From a bacterium (GTDB lineage Bacteria > Zhuqueibacterota > Zhuqueibacteria > Thermofontimicrobiales > Thermofontimicrobiaceae), in NCBI GenBank assembly GCA_025453735.1, contig JALOPY010000195.1:1-5969 (forward strand): DNA of 5,969 nt, written 5' to 3'. Below the pieces are notes generated by a model. The model was given only the letters and a program-made list of their open reading frames with translations. It was not told the origin of the DNA and did no database searches. Shown piece after piece: positions 3,994-5,969 of the stretch; position 1 is the first letter of the stretch, and each line of letters opens with the position of its first letter. Position numbers and translations under genes: made by a program.

Positions 3994-5969
3994 ATGAATT
4001 TAAAAGATTTAATAAGTCGCGTTATTTTTATAAAGATATACGTTAGCAGAGCATTTCTGACAATGCAATTAATTATTGCATTGTTACTGCTAAATACATT
4101 TCAGTCCTATGCCGGGTTTCCTCCCGGCAATCTTTCGATAACGGGGAATAACCCTGTTCAACAGGAGAAAAAGATCACCGGGAAGGTCACTGACCAGGCG
4201 GGATCCCCAATTCCCGGAGTCTCAGTTGTTGTGAAAGGCACAACAACCGGGATAATCACAGATAATGAAGGGAATTTTTCCATGATGGTGCCGGAAGGAG
4301 CCGGAATTTTATCCTTTTCCTTTGTTGGGATGGCCCCTCTCGACGTTGAAATCGGGAACAAAACGGTTTTCAATGTTGCAATGGATGAAAGCGCAGTAGG
4401 ATTGGAAGAAGTTATTGTGATCGGTTATGGTACTCAGAAAAAATCACATCTGACAGGTGCAATTTCAAAAGTAACGAACCAGGGGCTCGAGCAAATTCCA
4501 ACATCACGTACTGAAGAAGCCCTGATAGGTAAAGTTTCTGGTGTCAACATCCAGATGGTTAATGCAAGTGCCGGTTCTGCACCAACAATTCGTGTTCGAG
4601 GTGTAGGGTCAATCACGGCAGATGCATCTCCTTTGATCGTGATGGACGGAGTTGTTGTTTCTTCAGATTATCTTGGGAGTATTGACATGGCTGATGTTGA
4701 ATCTGTTGAGGTACTTAAAGATGCAGCTTCCGCCGCAATATATGGATCACGTGGAGGTAATGGTGTTATAATGATTACTACCAAGAAAGGAACAGAAGGG
4801 AAAACGGTCTTTAGTTTGAATGCCTATAAAGGTATAAAATATGCCTTCCCAAAACGCAGGTATAAACCTTTTTCAACAGTGAGTGATTGGGAAGAGTTTG
4901 TCCTTGCCAATAATAATGGAGTTCTTACAGACAGGATGAAATATATAAAATTGCTGGGCACAGAAAACAGCTGGCCCGATGTTTTCTTTGATGGAGGTAC
5001 TATTGAGAATTACTCATTGAGTGCCCGTGGAGGAAATGATAAAACCAAATTTTCTATTTCAACAAGTTATCTTGGTGATGAAGGGGTTCTGCTGACGGAT
5101 AATTTTAAGAAAATGAATCTCAGGCTTAATATGAGCACCAGGCCAAATAAAGTAATCGAATTCGGTGGTATGATAAATCCTTCCTATTCAAAACAACGGA
5201 AATTCGCAGATGATGTCCATGCAGTTCTGCGTGTTGCTCCATGGTTGCCAATTTATCACGATGAAAATACAATCAAGTATGTCAGGACAGTTGCTTATCC
5301 TAACGTTAAGATTGGAGATTATGCAATGGAAAGACATTTCGATGGTTATATACTGCCCGGAAATACAACCGGAACGACTATCAGTACATCCAGTAGTGTG
5401 GGTCCGGTGGCAAGAGTGGTAGAAAAGGAAGAATATGAGTATAATTTAAACCTGTTTACCAACCTGTTTATGACAATAAGTATCCTTGATGGTCTGAATT
5501 TTACATCCTCATTATCAGCATCATATCAGAATAACCAGGAATCTAACTGGGCTGGTGAAAAATCAGACACCAAAGGTCCGTCGGGTATTGTATCCGAATA
5601 CAATACGGGAACAACTATCCATTTAACTAATGAAAATATTTTTTCCTATAATAAAATCCTTGGTAAGCACGATCTTAGTGCTATTGCCGGATTATCATTT
5701 GAAAAATGGAATTATACTGAATCCGAAATAACTGGTACTGGTTTTGCAAATGATTTCATTCATACAATAAATGCTGCATCAAAAATTTCAGGTGCCAGGA
5801 CAGAGATCATGGAGGAGTCTCTTGAAGCTCTGATCAGCAGACTGAATTATGCATACGATAATAAATGGCTGCTGTCTCTCAGTGCAAGATATGATGGCAG
5901 TTCCCGTTTCGGGGCTGACACTAAATTCGGATTTTTCCCCGCTGGTTCACTTGGATGGAGAATCTCACA
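3994..5969 (+). CDS. SusC/RagA family TonB-dependent outer-membrane receptor, N-terminal part (runs off the window)
   Basis: This frame is open from ATG 3994 to the window edge: 658 codons of a protein normally about 1000 residues long. SusC proteins are outer-membrane barrels that import glycans or peptides with TonB energy, capped by a partner SusD. Residues 1-40 look like a long signal sequence (hydrophobic MQLIIALLLL, cleavage after SYA); an in-frame ATG at 4063 would give a shorter one. Residues ~59-133 are the carboxypeptidase-D regulatory-like domain (KITGKVTD, DNEGNFSMMVPEGA, FSFVGM). LEEVIVIGYGTQKK (137-150) is the conserved linker with a TonB-box-like part. The plug covers ~165-266, with GVNIQ, IRVRG, LIVMDG and AAIYGSRGGNGVIMITTKKG (247-266). 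Barrel strands follow. There is no STN domain, so it is probably not an anti-sigma signal transducer. No Shine-Dalgarno site precedes it. Its own SusD should lie just beyond the window. Confidence 0.93.
   Translation, partial: MNLKDLISRVIFIKIYVSRAFLTMQLIIALLLLNTFQSYAGFPPGNLSITGNNPVQQEKKITGKVTDQAGSPIPGVSVVVKGTTTGIITDNEGNFSMMVPEGAGILSFSFVGMAPLDVEIGNKTVFNVAMDESAVGLEEVIVIGYGTQKKSHLTGAISKVTNQGLEQIPTSRTEEALIGKVSGVNIQMVNASAGSAPTIRVRGVGSITADASPLIVMDGVVVSSDYLGSIDMADVESVEVLKDAASAAIYGSRGGNGVIMITTKKGTEGKTVFSLNAYKGIKYAFPKRRYKPFSTVSDWEEFVLANNNGVLTDRMKYIKLLGTENSWPDVFFDGGTIENYSLSARGGNDKTKFSISTSYLGDEGVLLTDNFKKMNLRLNMSTRPNKVIEFGGMINPSYSKQRKFADDVHAVLRVAPWLPIYHDENTIKYVRTVAYPNVKIGDYAMERHFDGYILPGNTTGTTISTSSSVGPVARVVEKEEYEYNLNLFTNLFMTISILDGLNFTSSLSASYQNNQESNWAGEKSDTKGPSGIVSEYNTGTTIHLTNENIFSYNKILGKHDLSAIAGLSFEKWNYTESEITGTGFANDFIHTINAASKISGARTEIMEESLEALISRLNYAYDNKWLLSLSARYDGSSRFGADTKFGFFPAGSLGWRIS
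4060..4084. repeat. Perfect 10-bp inverted repeat in the SusC signal-peptide region
   Basis: The arms acaatgcaat (4060-4069) and attgcattgt (4075-4084) are exact reverse complements around the loop taatt. The repeat lies inside the coding sequence for the signal peptide and includes the alternative ATG at 4063. Its right part (4070-4082, taattattgcatt) exactly repeats 13 bases at 3904-3916 in the upstream spacer. It could be an mRNA hairpin near the start or an operator-like site, or chance in AT-rich DNA. Confidence 0.6.

Overview
The window reads as two pieces of DNA of different origin joined inside one open reading frame. Bases 1 to about 3180 have about 50% GC near the join, spell arginine mostly with CGN codons, and carry at least one gene with a Shine-Dalgarno-like leader. 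They encode plant-polysaccharide enzymes: a glycoside hydrolase family 31 (alpha-xylosidase type) C-terminus and a sialate O-acetylesterase-type SGNH esterase. Bases from about 3180 to the end are more AT-rich just past the join, favour AGA/AGG for arginine, lack a Shine-Dalgarno site, and encode SusD and SusC homologues. The right part is clearly Bacteroidota. The left part could be a different polysaccharide-degrading bacterium, but its phylum cannot be named from this sequence alone. Environmental (metagenomic) DNA is the likeliest source; this is inference.

Layout. (1) 1-703, plus strand: the 3' end of a GH31 gene with a PA14 domain set before its C-terminal beta domain. It is broken near 494-500, where about 40 conserved residues are missing and the frame changes. 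(2) 697-724: a weak AT-rich hairpin between convergent genes. (3) 725-1024, minus strand: a 99-residue HigA-like addiction-module antidote protein with no toxin beside it. (4) 1025-1244: an AT-rich intergenic stretch with the leader of the next gene. (5) 1245-3824, plus strand: an 859-codon open frame. Its first ~645 residues are a secreted sialate O-acetylesterase-type protein (signal peptide, SGNH domain, chitobiase-C-like domain, truncated F5/8C-like domain). Its last ~214 residues are the C-terminus of a SusD/RagB lipoprotein. (6) 3825-3993: an AT-rich spacer with repeated ATTGCA words. (7) 3994 to the end, plus strand: the first 658 codons of a SusC/RagA TonB-dependent receptor, open at the window edge.

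Function. The left part would belong to extracellular or periplasmic hemicellulose breakdown, with an alpha-xylosidase and an acetylesterase trimming side groups, possibly on xyloglucan. The right part looks like the junction of two tandem SusC/SusD pairs in a Bacteroidota polysaccharide-utilization locus: the tail of one SusD followed by the next SusC. The esterase-SusD fusion makes no obvious biological sense. It is best treated as an assembly chimera or an illegitimate-recombination scar until reads show otherwise. I found no RNA genes, CRISPR arrays, insertion sequences or intact new system.
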